DNA from: Microbispora oryzae | Lineage (GTDB): Bacteria > Actinomycetota > Actinomycetes > Streptosporangiales > Streptosporangiaceae | Length of the DNA: 64,000 bases | Direction of reading: 5' to 3' | Assembly: GCF_017896165.1 (NCBI RefSeq) | Contig: NZ_JAFCNB010000019.1 | Coordinates: forward strand, 62,001-126,000 | Shown: positions 1 through 9,404 of the stretch, in pieces | Layout: each line of letters begins with the position of its first letter | Position numbering within the stretch: position 1 is the first letter of the stretch | Position numbers and translations under genes: made by a program | The notes under the pieces: model-generated | The model's input: the letters and a program-made list of their open reading frames with translations, nothing else | Told to the model about the DNA's origin: nothing | Database searches by the model: none

Positions 1-2570
1 TCACCGCTTTCAACCCCGGCTCCACCATCAAAGTGTCCGGGCAGGAGATCAACCCAGAGACGTGGGCTATCTGCCGCTCCAACCTCATGATCAAGGGCCA
101 GGTCCCCGACAACATCGCCTTCGGCAATTCCTTCACCGAGGACGGCCACCTGCGCGAGACTTTCGACTACATGCTCTGCAATCCGCCTTTTGGGGTGGAC
201 TGGAAGAAGATCAAAGATGAGATCGAGGCCGATTCCGAGGGCAAGTTCCGGGCTGGCCTGCCCCGGACCAACGACGGGTCGCTCCTGTTTCTCCAGCACA
301 TGATCTCGAAGATGAAGGCGCCCGCGATTGGCGGCAGCCGCATCGCGATCGTCCTCAACAAATCCCCACTGTTCACCGGCATTGCTGGATCAGGCGAGTC
401 GGAGATCCGCCGCTGGATCCTGGAGAACGACTGGCTGGAGGCGATCGTCGCCCTCCCGGACCAGCTCTTCTACCACACTGGGATCTCCACGTACTTCTGG
501 ATCCTCACCAACCGCAAGACCCCTGACCACCAGGGCAAAGTCATCCTGCTGGACGCCCGGGACCATTGGCAGAGGATGCGCAGATCGCTCGGCGACAAGC
601 GCAAGGAAATCGGCAAGGACCAGATTAAGGAGATCACCTGCCTGTACGGCGAAGCCCTCACCGTGGCCGACGATCCCGACCATCCGCTACACGGGAAGGT
701 CAAGGTCTTCCGCAACGAAGACTTCGGCTACCGCCGCATCACCGTCGAGCACCCGCTCAAACTCCGCTTCGAGCTCACCGAGGAGACCCTCGAAGCCATC
801 CGCCACTCTGCCAAGCTCGGCGTTCACATCGACACCGAGAAGCTGGCCGACGCTCTTCGACTTCGCATCGGAACCACGTCGACGACGAAAGACAAGGTCT
901 TCGCATCCATGAGGAAGGCGGTGGGCACCGCTGGTCTGCAGTGGCCGTCAAAGGCACTGTTCTTGGACACGCTGCGTGATCTCATTGGCGTCCGCGATAC
1001 CCAGGGCGAGGTCCAGTACAAGAACAAGAAGATCGAACCCGACCCCGAGCTGCGCGACTACGCGAACGTCCCCTTGAGCGAGGACGTCGAAGAGTACCTA
1101 AAACGGGAGATCCACCCACGCTCCCCCGACGCTTGGATCGACCATCCCAAGACCAAAATCGGCTACGAGATCTCCCCGATGCTCTTCTTCCATACGGAAC
1201 TTAATTGCACCTTCGAACCGCTTTCGCGGTTCGTCCAAATAGAGGCTAGACGAATAAGTCGACCACTTCGTGACGGTGAAGCAAAAATAACCGACAGGCC
1301 TAGATATCTCAGAGCGCAAGATTTGTATCAGACTGACTCGGCCGCGGACCTACCAGACTCCCCCACAGAAGGCCCAGTGCTTACACCGTGCACAGGTGGT
1401 GATCTCGTAGGACGCCCAGGGAATTGGCGGCTACTTCCTGCAGACTTTGGCGAGGCAGCTACCTTGATGTTTGTCTTGCGGCCGCTGCGTGGGAATGGCA
1501 GAGCACTTTGTGAATGGCTCAACTTACGAAACGATGTGGGGCAATTTTCGCATGCGCGGGATTTGATGAATCTACCTGTCCCCGTTGACCTCGTCGCCGA
1601 TGAGGCGGTTGACAACTTTCTTGAAGAAGTGCAAGAAGCCCGGCGCACGCTAAGAGAGTCAATATCAGGCATTTTACCTAACGTATTCGCGAGCAGCGAG
1701 ACAGACGTTCGGCGTAAACGCAATGAGATACGGTACGCCGCCTACGAGGCACAGTTGATTAGCGAGCTGGTACGCCCTCTAGACGATCCTATCTGGCGAG
1801 CAGAGTGGAGCTATCCTTATCATGTCGCTGCACTAGCCCGCAGATACCGGATCAGTACTCATCCGGCCGAGCGCAAAGACTCACTCCTCAAACTCGGCGA
1901 GGGAATTGCGCGAATGCTAGGGCTGCTGGCGCTCTCCGATCTCATCGTCGAAAAAGGCTTCTCGAGAAGTCTTCGCGATCAATTCTACAGGGGCGCCACC
2001 TTTGGCACTTGGCTGTCCATGATGGGCAGATTTCTCGATGAGGTCAGTTCACCCCGCCTGCAAGAGCTAGTGAGATTACACGAAGGCGACAACTCGCCAC
2101 GCGTACTACTTGACGCAATTAGAAATTTCAGGAACGACTCGCATCACGCACACGGCGTGCGAACCAACCACGAACTCAATGAGGAAGTAGAGAAACTTGA
2201 GCCCTATGTTCTATCGGCCCTCAGCTCTGTCAGCTGGCTCTCTGGTGCACATTGGGACTGGGTGGAGAGGTGCGAATATCTCGACGAATCATCGTACAAG
2301 CTTGTAGGCTTGCGACTTCGTGGAAGCCATCCGAGCTGGGAACCCTTCGAACGTCCCAGCACATTCCCGCTCAAACCCGAAAGAATCTATATCGACAGCA
2401 CCCCTTCAGGAACTCCAGTTGATCTTTGGCCTCTCGCCGCTGTTAGCGTATGCCCAGAGTGTCGAAGTCGCGAACTATTCCTACTTAATCAGGTTCAAGA
2501 CGGTCTTCTAACCCTCCGAAGCTTGGAAGAGCACTCGTTACAAATCCCAGAGACCGGTGTCTGGTCGTAG
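1..2570 (+). CDS. Chimeric type I restriction-modification methylase: HsdM core, HsdS-like segment, HEPN-like tail (5' partial)
   Basis: The frame is open from base 3, so the N-terminus lies left of the window. The first ~385 residues match the HsdM N6-adenine methylase core, with the catalytic NPPFG motif at about 180-194. Up to the motif KTKIGYEI (about 1150-1175) it reads like ordinary actinobacterial HsdM, but the usual short C-terminus is replaced by ~460 residues. The next part resembles half an HsdS subunit (RYLRAQDLY, then a GDLV...GNWRLLP segment and LMNLPVPV). The last ~250 residues carry RNDSHH at about 2130-2147, which fits the HEPN pattern R-N-x3-H, and near the end CPEC. Base composition becomes clearly more AT-rich after about 1195. 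The methylase call is firm; the specificity and HEPN calls are inferred from motifs. Confidence 0.8.
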   Translation, partial: TAFNPGSTIKVSGQEINPETWAICRSNLMIKGQVPDNIAFGNSFTEDGHLRETFDYMLCNPPFGVDWKKIKDEIEADSEGKFRAGLPRTNDGSLLFLQHMISKMKAPAIGGSRIAIVLNKSPLFTGIAGSGESEIRRWILENDWLEAIVALPDQLFYHTGISTYFWILTNRKTPDHQGKVILLDARDHWQRMRRSLGDKRKEIGKDQIKEITCLYGEALTVADDPDHPLHGKVKVFRNEDFGYRRITVEHPLKLRFELTEETLEAIRHSAKLGVHIDTEKLADALRLRIGTTSTTKDKVFASMRKAVGTAGLQWPSKALFLDTLRDLIGVRDTQGEVQYKNKKIEPDPELRDYANVPLSEDVEEYLKREIHPRSPDAWIDHPKTKIGYEISPMLFFHTELNCTFEPLSRFVQIEARRISRPLRDGEAKITDRPRYLRAQDLYQTDSAADLPDSPTEGPVLTPCTGGDLVGRPGNWRLLPADFGEAATLMFVLRPLRGNGRALCEWLNLRNDVGQFSHARDLMNLPVPVDLVADEAVDNFLEEVQEARRTLRESISGILPNVFASSETDVRRKRNEIRYAAYEAQLISELVRPLDDPIWRAEWSYPYHVAALARRYRISTHPAERKDSLLKLGEGIARMLGLLALSDLIVEKGFSRSLRDQFYRGATFGTWLSMMGRFLDEVSSPRLQELVRLHEGDNSPRVLLDAIRNFRNDSHHAHGVRTNHELNEEVEKLEPYVLSALSSVSWLSGAHWDWVERCEYLDESSYKLVGLRLRGSHPSWEPFERPSTFPLKPERIYIDSTPSGTPVDLWPLAAVSVCPECRSRELFLLNQVQDGLLTLRSLEEHSLQIPETGVWS

Positions 2571-2608
2571 CCGCCAGATAGAAAGCAAGCGATCTGGGGC
2601 GTCAGGTC

Positions 2609-2745
2609 AGTTCAACTCTCCAGCGAGTCCGGCCTTTTTGACCAGGCGGCCCCATCGGGCGCTGCGAGCAAAAGCCTGAGCGATGGCGACGCCGCTGGGC
2701 AACTTACCGTCCCTTGGCGGTTCTGCTGGGCGCACGAAAGCCCGA
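2609..2745 (-). pseudogene. Remnant of a DUF2637 membrane-protein gene (C-terminal end only)
   Basis: Read on the minus strand this matches the C-terminal ~40 residues of the intact DUF2637 protein at 6874-7602: AQQNRQG, then after a one-base deletion LPSGVAIAQAFARSARWG and LVKKAGLAGELN followed by a stop. The nucleotide match is clear from 2609 to about 2745 and stops on both sides. It is therefore a decayed second copy, probably left from an earlier related element or a recombination within this one. Confidence 0.8.
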
Positions 2746-2840
2746 GGCTAGAACGCCGGGTGAGCCTGCCAGCTGCTGCCGCCGCCGCCCAGGCGGTCCA
2801 AACAGCCGCCCAGCGGGGGCACTCAGTTGCTGTCATACGC

Positions 2841-3221
2841 CTACAGGAGGTCTGGACGAAGGTTCGTTCGCTCCATCCTGACCCTGGAGGAGCTTACGCG
2901 GACGCCGTTCGCTCCGTTGAGGCAATCGCTGCCCCGCTGTTCCTGCCTAACCACCCAGCCCCGACGCTCGGCAAGGTTCACAAGCACCTCAGAGATTCGC
3001 TTCATAGGTACGAGTTGGTGATCTCTGACCAGCATGGCGCGCCAGCCGGTATCGAGATAGTCCCCAGCATGATCGGGACCCTGTGGTTCGGACATCGTGA
3101 CCGGCACGAAGGCGGTCCCACAAGCGCCCCAATTAGCCAGGCTTCAGCGGAAGCGGCTGTCATGCTAGCGACGGCCTTGGTCCAGTTGCTCGTTACTGAC
3201 TCGGTGCGATGCAAGCTCTAG
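2841..3221 (+). pseudogene. C-terminal fragment of an abortive-infection (Abi_C-like) protein
   Basis: The open frame runs on from about 2760, but the first ~27 codons lie over the DUF2637 remnant and look non-genuine. From about 2855 the protein reads as a compact helical domain: a RSVEAIAAPLF segment, then TLGKVHKHLRD, then WFGHRDRHEGGP and a final hydrophobic helix (AVMLATALVQLLVTD). This order (ESV..., TLGKL..., RxxHG, closing helix) is that of Abi_C/HEPN-like C-terminal domains. The expected N-terminal half is absent, so I call it a truncated gene. No ribosome-binding site or start codon is convincing. Confidence 0.5.
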
Positions 3222-3486
3222 AACAACCTTGCCGTCCTCGCGCGCATGCGCCCGACATCAAACGGAAACCGACAGGCTGCTCACTTTGGCAGGTTGGCAG
3301 TCCATACGTGTGTGAGAGCATGAAGACGCTCGAGAGGCCGCGGCGAAGGTCGCCCGCGAGGTGACAGGCCGGAAGTCACGAGGCCTTACCCTGGGCGACA
3401 CCTCTTCGCAACGAATACTTGACTGACTTGCCGCACCTGACCCCAGGGGGAGGCGGCCGGCTCTCCAACCAGCCACGATCTGCGGC

Positions 3487-5063
3487 GTGTTGATCAGTGA
3501 GATTGTCGGGGCGTTGTTCCCTCACCTGGCCCGCGTGTGTATTGACCAGGTGTTGCGTGCGGGAAGGACGGTGCGGATCCGGGCCAGCACCGGCACTGTG
3601 GAGGCTGCGTGCCCGGACTGCGGAGTTCGGTCGCGGCGCAGGCACAGTCACTATGAACGGCGGTTGTCCGACACCGCAGCCGGCGGCCAGGAACTGCTCA
3701 TTCACCTGCGGGTACACCGATTCTTCTGCCGCAACACCACCTGCGTGAGGGCGACGTTCGTTGAGCAGATTCCTGGCCTGACGGTGCGATACGGCCGCCG
3801 CAGCATCCCGGCGGCCAGGGCGTTGCGGGCGATTGCGCTGGCGCTGGGCGGTCGCGCTGGGGCCCGGCTTACCCAGCGCCTGGCCACCTCAGTGAGCCGG
3901 ACGACGCTGATCAGGCTGATTCGCGGCCTGCCCGAGCCGCCCCTCGCGGCGGGCCCGCGGGTGCTCGGCGTGGACGACTTCGCCTACCGGCGGGGCCACT
4001 CCTACGGCACCATCCTGATCGACATCTCCACCAGCAGGGTGGTCGACGTGCTGCCTGATCGGACGGCCGAGACCCTCGCGGCCTGGCTGCAGGCTCACCC
4101 CGGCGTCGAGATCGTGTGCCGGGACCGGGCCAGCGCCTATGCCGAGGGTGTGGCCCGCGGCGCACCGCATGCGACCCAGGTTGCAGATCGCTGGCACCTG
4201 TGGAGGAACCTCGGCGAGGCCGTCGAACGCACCCTCACCCGGCACCGCCATCACCTGCCGTCCCTGATCCCCGCGCTCAGCACTCACCCCACACCTTCTC
4301 CACCGCTGCAGGCGCCCAACCCGCCTCGGATACCCGCCGACCGCGACGACCGGATCGCCGTCCGCACCCGGGAACGGCATGCCGTCGTTCACGCTCTGCT
4401 GAAGCAAGGCCACGGCGTCCGGGAGATTGCCCGTCGGCTGAACCTCGGTCTCAACACCGTCCGGCGCTTCGCTCGCGCCGGCAACCCTGAAGACCTGCTC
4501 GTACACACCGGCACCGGCCAACGCCCCAAGGCCTTGGACGCTTATGACGGCTACCTGCTCAAGCGGTGGGCACAAGGATGCACCAACGCCGAAGTCTTCT
4601 GCCGTGAACTGCGGAATCTCGGTTACCGCGGCAGCAGCACCGCCGTCCGCCAATACGTCCGCCCCTGGCGAGCCGGCCTACCACCCACCCCGGCTTCGCC
4701 CCGCCCGCCCACGGTCCGGCAGGCCACAAGCTGGTTCCTGCGCAACCCCGCCCGCCTCGAACCCAGCGAGCAACGCCAGCTCGACACACTCACCGCCTCA
4801 TGTCCCCAGCTGGCAGCGCTCCGGGTCCACGTGCGCCAGTTCGCCGAAATGATGGTTCGGTACTCCGCGACGACCTGCCTGACCTGCGCTCCTTCGTCAC
4901 CGGGCTACGCCGCGACCAAGACGCCGTCACCGCCGGGCTCACCCTGCCCTACAGCTCTGGTCTCGTCGAAGGGCACGTCAACCGGGACAAAATGCTCAAG
5001 CGGCAGATGTACGGCCGCGCCAACCCCGATCTCCTGCGCAAACGCCTCCTGCTGAGCGACTGA
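3487..5063 (+). pseudogene. ISL3-family transposase, frameshifted
   Basis: The first frame (3487 to about 4855) has the ISL3 layout: an N-terminal zinc finger (CPDC...; FFC...C), a first catalytic Asp in GVDDFAYRRG, a second in CRDRASAY, and the RWHLWRNL motif. The protein then changes register: the true C-terminus (DDLPDLRSFVTGLRRDQDAV, then SSGLVEGHVNRDKMLKRQMY) continues in the third forward frame to a stop at 5061-5063. The catalytic Glu (GLVEGHVN) lies in that second frame, so the unshifted product lacks one of the DDE residues. I could not find matching terminal inverted repeats. It may be a dead copy or a rare frameshifting one; dead is more likely. Confidence 0.85.
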
Positions 5064-6302
5064 CCAGGGTCTGATCACGGAAAGTGTGCCTGATCCAGTT
5101 TTCACGCGTCGTCGACACCCGATCGCGGTGTGCAGGCGCTGGTGATTGAACCAGTCTGTGGCTCAACGAGGTGACGTCAGCCGAGTGAATAACACCTGGT
5201 CCCGGACGATGACTGGGGCAGGGCGTGCCGCAGCGGTGCAACTCGCATACCAAATGCGAGAGGACCGTTCCGCCTCGTCCGCGCCGACCTCATCCCAGCC
5301 GACTCCATCAGCCCGTGTTGACGACGATGACGACAGCGCTGGAGACAACTCTGGCTACTGTGAGCGCCGACCCCTGGCCTTGGGACGGCCCTTGGAAGTG
5401 GAGCGGTTGGCCCACCTGACAAAACAGAGGGTTGCAGGCTCGGGACCTAGTTCGGATGCCCGGCCCGACAGGACTGGCCGTCATAACTGAGTGGCTCGCG
5501 AATCTCCAGTTAAGTTGCAGTGCTTGGACTAAGTGACTGACTGGATAGCGTGACGGTTGACCTCGTCGGCGTCCCTGCCAGGGATGCGCCAATCATGCCG
5601 CTCCTGGTTCGGCCCTGCTGTGATAGGCCCAGCAGCAGCCGTAGCCGCGGAGATTTATTCCTGACCAGCGCACTCCGCAAGTGCCGCATCGAACGGCCAC
5701 CACCCGCTGACCAGCCCAGGCCAGCGAGACTCTCGGAGCGGGCAGGAAGTGTGCCGCCGCCCTGGCGGTAAGGCTCTCCTCCGCAGTTTGCACTTCGAGA
5801 ATAATTATTTATTTCCGGACCAGGGCTATCTCCACCGTCTCAACGGCTGAAACTACCCGAGGTCGTGCTCAGGGCGTTCCGGCTCGGCTTTGCTCTGCAA
5901 CCTGTCTGCTGGATCTGCCAGATACGGTGACGGCGGCTCCTGACTCTGCTCGGGACTGCGCTGGTCATGGCTTGCACGTGCGAGCTCGCAGGAGGTAGGC
6001 GAGCCTCGCCGACAACTTCATCGCCGCGAGCGCTGCTGACACGCAGTCAGTAGGAGCAGGACGAGCGGATGAGCTCTCCGCAGTCTCTACCGCTGTACCC
6101 AACAACCGATGCGGCGGGTAGCGGCTCCAGACGGCCCCGATGTCGCCGCTGAGAGGCGGACACCTCCGGTCCGTACCCCCCTACCAGGGCATTTTTAAGC
6201 GAGATCGTTGATTTGGAATTGCTAAGCTGGCCGAAATCGTGAGAGACTGAAAGTTTGGGCGCAGACTTGACGATCTTGGGCATGCTGAAGTAGCCTAATC
6301 GC
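5064..6302. other. Non-coding stretch, probably decayed element DNA
   Basis: No reading frame here has convincing codon use, a ribosome-binding site or a recognisable motif. The first ~60 bases after the transposase (ATCACGGAAAGTGTGCCTG near 5074) look like the sub-terminal part of the insertion sequence. The rest is lower in GC than the chromosomal genes, which suits old plasmid-like DNA. Confidence 0.5.
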
Positions 6303-6343
6303 GCGCCGCTCCGGCACGGCTCCAACCAAGGCCGGAGCGGCGC
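6303..6343. terminator. Strong GC-rich hairpin
   Basis: Bases 6303-6315 (GCGCCGCTCCGGC) pair perfectly with 6331-6343 across a 15-base loop. There is no T tract after it on either strand, as is common for actinobacterial terminators. It lies just before the small open frame at 6377. Confidence 0.6.
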
Positions 6344-6376
6344 TGTCGAAGTAACCGTCAGATAGGAAACCCCGAC

Positions 6377-6562
6377 GTGGAAAGATTACCCGCACGTGGC
6401 GGCTCCGCCCTGCCTCTCCTCCTCCTCGGAGCGCTAACGGTGGCGCTGATTGCTCTCCGCGTTAGACCGGACAAGGTTCGACTGATCCTCGCGGACCTTG
6501 TGCCGATAGCGACGATGTCCTGCACGCCGCAAGAGGAGCTCTCGGCTGGCGACAAGAGCTAG
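6377..6562 (+). CDS. Possible small membrane peptide of the integrative element
   Basis: This 61-codon frame begins with GTG and has AGGAAA eight bases upstream. Residues 11-28 (ALPLLLLGALTVALIALR) would form one membrane helix followed by basic residues, which is a credible topology. Small membrane proteins of this kind are common beside spread (Spd) genes of actinomycete conjugative elements. I recognise no family, and the frame could be chance. Confidence 0.3.
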   Translation: MERLPARGGSALPLLLLGALTVALIALRVRPDKVRLILADLVPIATMSCTPQEELSAGDKS

Positions 6563-6873
6563 CAGGGGTAGGGGTGCCCAAACATGGCGCACCCCTACAT
6601 CCCGCACGCACGACGTTCGCGAAAGCTCAAGCCGGGTTGATCGAGGGAATTCCTCACCTCAAGGCAGATGCTGTACAGCAGCGCTCTACAGCAACAGTCC
6701 TTACAAGATTGCGCCGCATCAAGTCCTCGCATCTACCGCCGAAGCGGGGGTGGCGCCATCAACGAGCGTCCTGTCCTTCTGGTAGTGAGATCGTGTGAGC
6801 AGCCGCATCTCAGGACGAGCCGGCCAAATTTGCGTCGGGAGTGTCAGCAGCTCTTCGAGTTATTCGTTTGAGT
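6563..6873. other. Intergenic DNA without a supported gene
   Basis: Open frames of up to ~74 codons exist on the plus strand but have no motif or ribosome-binding site that I can support. This is the region downstream of the minus-strand DUF2637 gene. Confidence 0.5.
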
Positions 6874-7602
6874 TCAACCTCTCCCGGTCACCCCGGGCCG
6901 GAGTAGCGCCCTCGTGGGTGCGTCGGTCAGTTCACCGGCGAGGCCGGCCTTCTTCACCAAGCGGCCCCAACGGGGGCTGCGGGCAAAAGCCCGAGCAATA
7001 GCGACGCCGCTGGGTAGGTCTCCGTCTTCCTGACGGTTCCGCTGTGCCCACCGCCAGGCCGCTCGCTGTAGTGTCCGGCCATTCCCATGAGGCTCAGTAG
7101 ACAGTTCCGCGTTCTCTTGCTGCTCGTCTTGCTGCTCGACGGGGTCAGCATCCGCATCGGTGGCAGGCTCAGGGGCCGACAAGTCTGGGGCCTCTGGCTG
7201 AGCTCCCGTGCAGCGGCGGATCTGGGACATCAGGAGTTCATAACTGCCGATCAAGGCTAGGGACGGCCATGCGGCGATGATGCGACCAATCAGGCTCGGC
7301 TCGGCGACGGCGATGTTGGCGCCGAGGCTGGCCAGGCTACCCATCGCGAGCAGGTTCCACGCCAGAACGCCGCCGCGGCTGCCGTACCGGTTGGCCAGGA
7401 GGATGGACATCGAGGCGACGACGATCAGGCCATCGACGGCGAGCGGAATGAGCACCGCCGCCAAACGATCCTCGCCGTGACGCAAACACAGCTCGTGCAT
7501 GTGACGAAACGACACGACGGCCGCGATCAGCGCCAGTAGCGCGACGCCCGCGATCGTGGTACGCCGGATGCGGCGCACAGCCAGGGAGAGATCGGTTTCC
7601 AC
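6874..7602 (-). CDS. DUF2637 membrane protein of an integrative/conjugative element
   Basis: A 242-residue protein. Four hydrophobic helices fill residues 15-125 (IAGVALLALIAAVVSF; LIPLAVDGLIVVASMSILLA; LLAMGSLASLGANIAVA; IIAAWPSLALIGSYELL). The pattern of a short basic N-terminus, DGLIVVAS and SLGANIAVAEPS is typical of the DUF2637 family, found mainly on actinomycete plasmids and integrative elements, where it is often near transfer or spread genes. An acidic Gln/Glu-rich linker follows, then a basic wHTH-like C-terminus (LPSGVAIARAFARSPRWG). The biochemical role is unknown; involvement in mycelial spread is inference from context. It points the same way as the integrase and lies ~300 bp beyond it. 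Confidence 0.75.
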   Translation of the reverse strand: METDLSLAVRRIRRTTIAGVALLALIAAVVSFRHMHELCLRHGEDRLAAVLIPLAVDGLIVVASMSILLANRYGSRGGVLAWNLLAMGSLASLGANIAVAEPSLIGRIIAAWPSLALIGSYELLMSQIRRCTGAQPEAPDLSAPEPATDADADPVEQQDEQQENAELSTEPHGNGRTLQRAAWRWAQRNRQEDGDLPSGVAIARAFARSPRWGRLVKKAGLAGELTDAPTRALLRPGVTGRG

Positions 7603-7903
7603 AACCGCTCACCTCTGGCCGAGCAGGAAGCGGGTGGTGAGGGCGAAGGGATGTGCAATTGCTTTGTCTCCCCCCACCGTCATAAACCGCCAAGGGCACC
7701 GGGAACGGGACATCCCAACCCCAGCATTCACTCGCATTGACAGCGAACCGACGAGGATACGGCGTGACGATCGTCGCGCGTCGGATGGGTGGGCGAGGAT
7801 GCATCCTCTCCTCCGGGTCTCGCCCGCTGTTCTCCCTCTGATTAGGGCTCTCCTTTCCGCGAATCGGGATTGGGCCGAAGGCGCCGTACTGAAGCAGACC
7901 TGC
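7603..7903. other. Spacer between integrase and DUF2637 genes; no excisionase seen
   Basis: I find no convincing gene on either strand. An xis gene is often found here in actinomycete elements, but no small basic or wHTH frame is visible. The minus-strand promoter for the DUF2637 gene is presumably in this stretch. Confidence 0.45.
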
Positions 7904-9331
7904 TCACCTCGCGCACCGATTCCGAATCTTCGAGAACGCCTCCAGCGCGGTCTCGTCGGCGTCATCGAGGGTGTGCAGGTACTTCTCGGTGGTGGCGATG
8001 GAGGCGTGGCCAAGCCGCTCCTTGACCACCTGCAGGTCGGCGCCGCCAGCGAGCAACCATGAGGCATGTGCGTGCCGCATGTCGTGAATGCGCACGTGGA
8101 TCCCCAAGTCGGCTTCCTTCAGCGCGGGCTTCCAGACCTGCCGTCGAAACCAGTCGGCCGGGATGTGGCCGTCGGTGTCGCGCTGCCGAGGCTGGCGTGG
8201 GGTGTCCTTCCCTTCCTCGCCTCGGCGTTTCGCCCGGTACTGCGCGAAAGCGGCGCGGCAGTGCTCGCAGCGGCACTTGCCCGCGTTGTAGGCGGACAAG
8301 GTCCCGTGCTTGTACGTCTTGCCGTTCTCGTTTGGCTTGGTCCAGCCGAGCGTGTCCACATCGGGAAGCGCCTTGGTCCGCAAACGAGCCCGCGGAACAT
8401 GCTTCCAGGTGAAGAACAGGTCGTCGCGCTCCAGGCCTTCGCTCCTGATGTGCTCCTCGAGCTTGTCGACCATCTGCCGGCTCAGCTTGAACCGACGGAA
8501 CTCCTTGTCCTTGGGGTACTCCTTGACGATGAAGCGTCCGCCGTCCGGGTGGAACTTCGGATTGACCTCGACCACGGCGCGGCTCACGGTCAGGATCCGG
8601 GTTCTCGTGTTGAGGTCCTTCACTCGAAGTTCGGACAGCTCTCCCCACCGAAGCCCAGTCTCGATCGCGGTTTCGACGAGCAACTGAGTGTCGCTGTCGG
8701 GCAGGGCTTGATAGAGCACGTCGAACTGCTCGGGCGTGATCACAGTCCGGGGCTTCACGGCCACGGTCGGCGTTCTCACACCACGGCCGGGGTGGATGTA
8801 CGTCACCTGGTCGTTGAGCGCGGTCGTGAAGATGACGCTGAGCAGAACTTTGGCGTACTTGATGGTCGGCGCCTTGACGCCGTCGTCCTTCAGCTTGGCG
8901 ATCCACGCCCTGACGTGCTCGGGAAGGATGTCGACCATTCGCATGGGACCAAAGGTCGGCAGGATGTGCCTGTTCAGCGTGTACGTGTAGCTCTGCATGG
9001 TCGACGGCTCCACCTGGTGGTTGGGAAGCCAGGTGTTCTTCACGTACTCGGCGAAGGTCTGCTTGCCCCGGCTGGGATGGCCGATCTTCCCCTGGTCCAT
9101 ACGGGCTTCGGCCTGCTGCCAGGCTTTGTCCGCCGCCCGCTTCGATGAGTAAGTGCCCGCTGAGACAACGTTCCCGCGTATGTCCTTGTAGCAGGCCGTG
9201 TAGCGAACCCGACCGCGCGAGTCGAGCCGCTTGAACGAGTAGCCCAATTCACCCCCTTGATCGTCCGTTAGTGCTGCGTTAGTGGACCCTGAACCAGGAG
9301 CTGACATTCGGCAGGACCACGTAACACTCAC
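7904..9331 (-). CDS. int: Tyrosine-recombinase integrase
   Basis: A 475-residue phage-type integrase. An Arm/AP2-like N-terminal domain (YSFKRLDSRGRVRYTACYKD) and a core-binding SAM-like domain (residues 93-180, TFAEYVKNTWLP) precede the catalytic domain. Catalytic residues visible are Arg228 (ETGLRWGE), His416 and Arg419 (HDMRH), His442 (LGHAS) and Tyr451 (TEKYLHT). Residues 342-371 are an unusual insertion with the Cys pattern CRCEHC, resembling the GTLSAYxxGKCRCxxC motif of many actinobacterial phage proteins. The GTG start at 9331 and an ATG at 9307 are both possible; neither has a strong ribosome-binding site. Its 5' end points to the attachment site ~75 bp away, so it should mediate integration at the tRNA-Pro gene. 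Confidence 0.93.
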   Translation of the reverse strand: MSVTWSCRMSAPGSGSTNAALTDDQGGELGYSFKRLDSRGRVRYTACYKDIRGNVVSAGTYSSKRAADKAWQQAEARMDQGKIGHPSRGKQTFAEYVKNTWLPNHQVEPSTMQSYTYTLNRHILPTFGPMRMVDILPEHVRAWIAKLKDDGVKAPTIKYAKVLLSVIFTTALNDQVTYIHPGRGVRTPTVAVKPRTVITPEQFDVLYQALPDSDTQLLVETAIETGLRWGELSELRVKDLNTRTRILTVSRAVVEVNPKFHPDGGRFIVKEYPKDKEFRRFKLSRQMVDKLEEHIRSEGLERDDLFFTWKHVPRARLRTKALPDVDTLGWTKPNENGKTYKHGTLSAYNAGKCRCEHCRAAFAQYRAKRRGEEGKDTPRQPRQRDTDGHIPADWFRRQVWKPALKEADLGIHVRIHDMRHAHASWLLAGGADLQVVKERLGHASIATTEKYLHTLDDADETALEAFSKIRNRCAR

Positions 9332-9404
9332 ACTAGGGCTTCTACCTGGGGTTTTACACAGATGGTGATGCCTTAAACACCTTCTGTTGAAGCGGCGCTC
9401 GCGG

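Noticed and set aside
3222-5120. Terminal inverted repeats of the ISL3 copy
   Set aside because: I looked for the reverse complement of the sequence near 5068-5100 in the left flank and found no match that I could defend.
5593-5793. A Cys-rich 66-codon minus-strand frame (CGTCGVRW...CCW)
   Set aside because: No ribosome-binding site, no family signature, and codon use is not that of real genes here.
7603-7903. An excisionase gene between the integrase and DUF2637 genes
   Set aside because: The open frames there are shadows with no helix-turn-helix or basic small-protein character.
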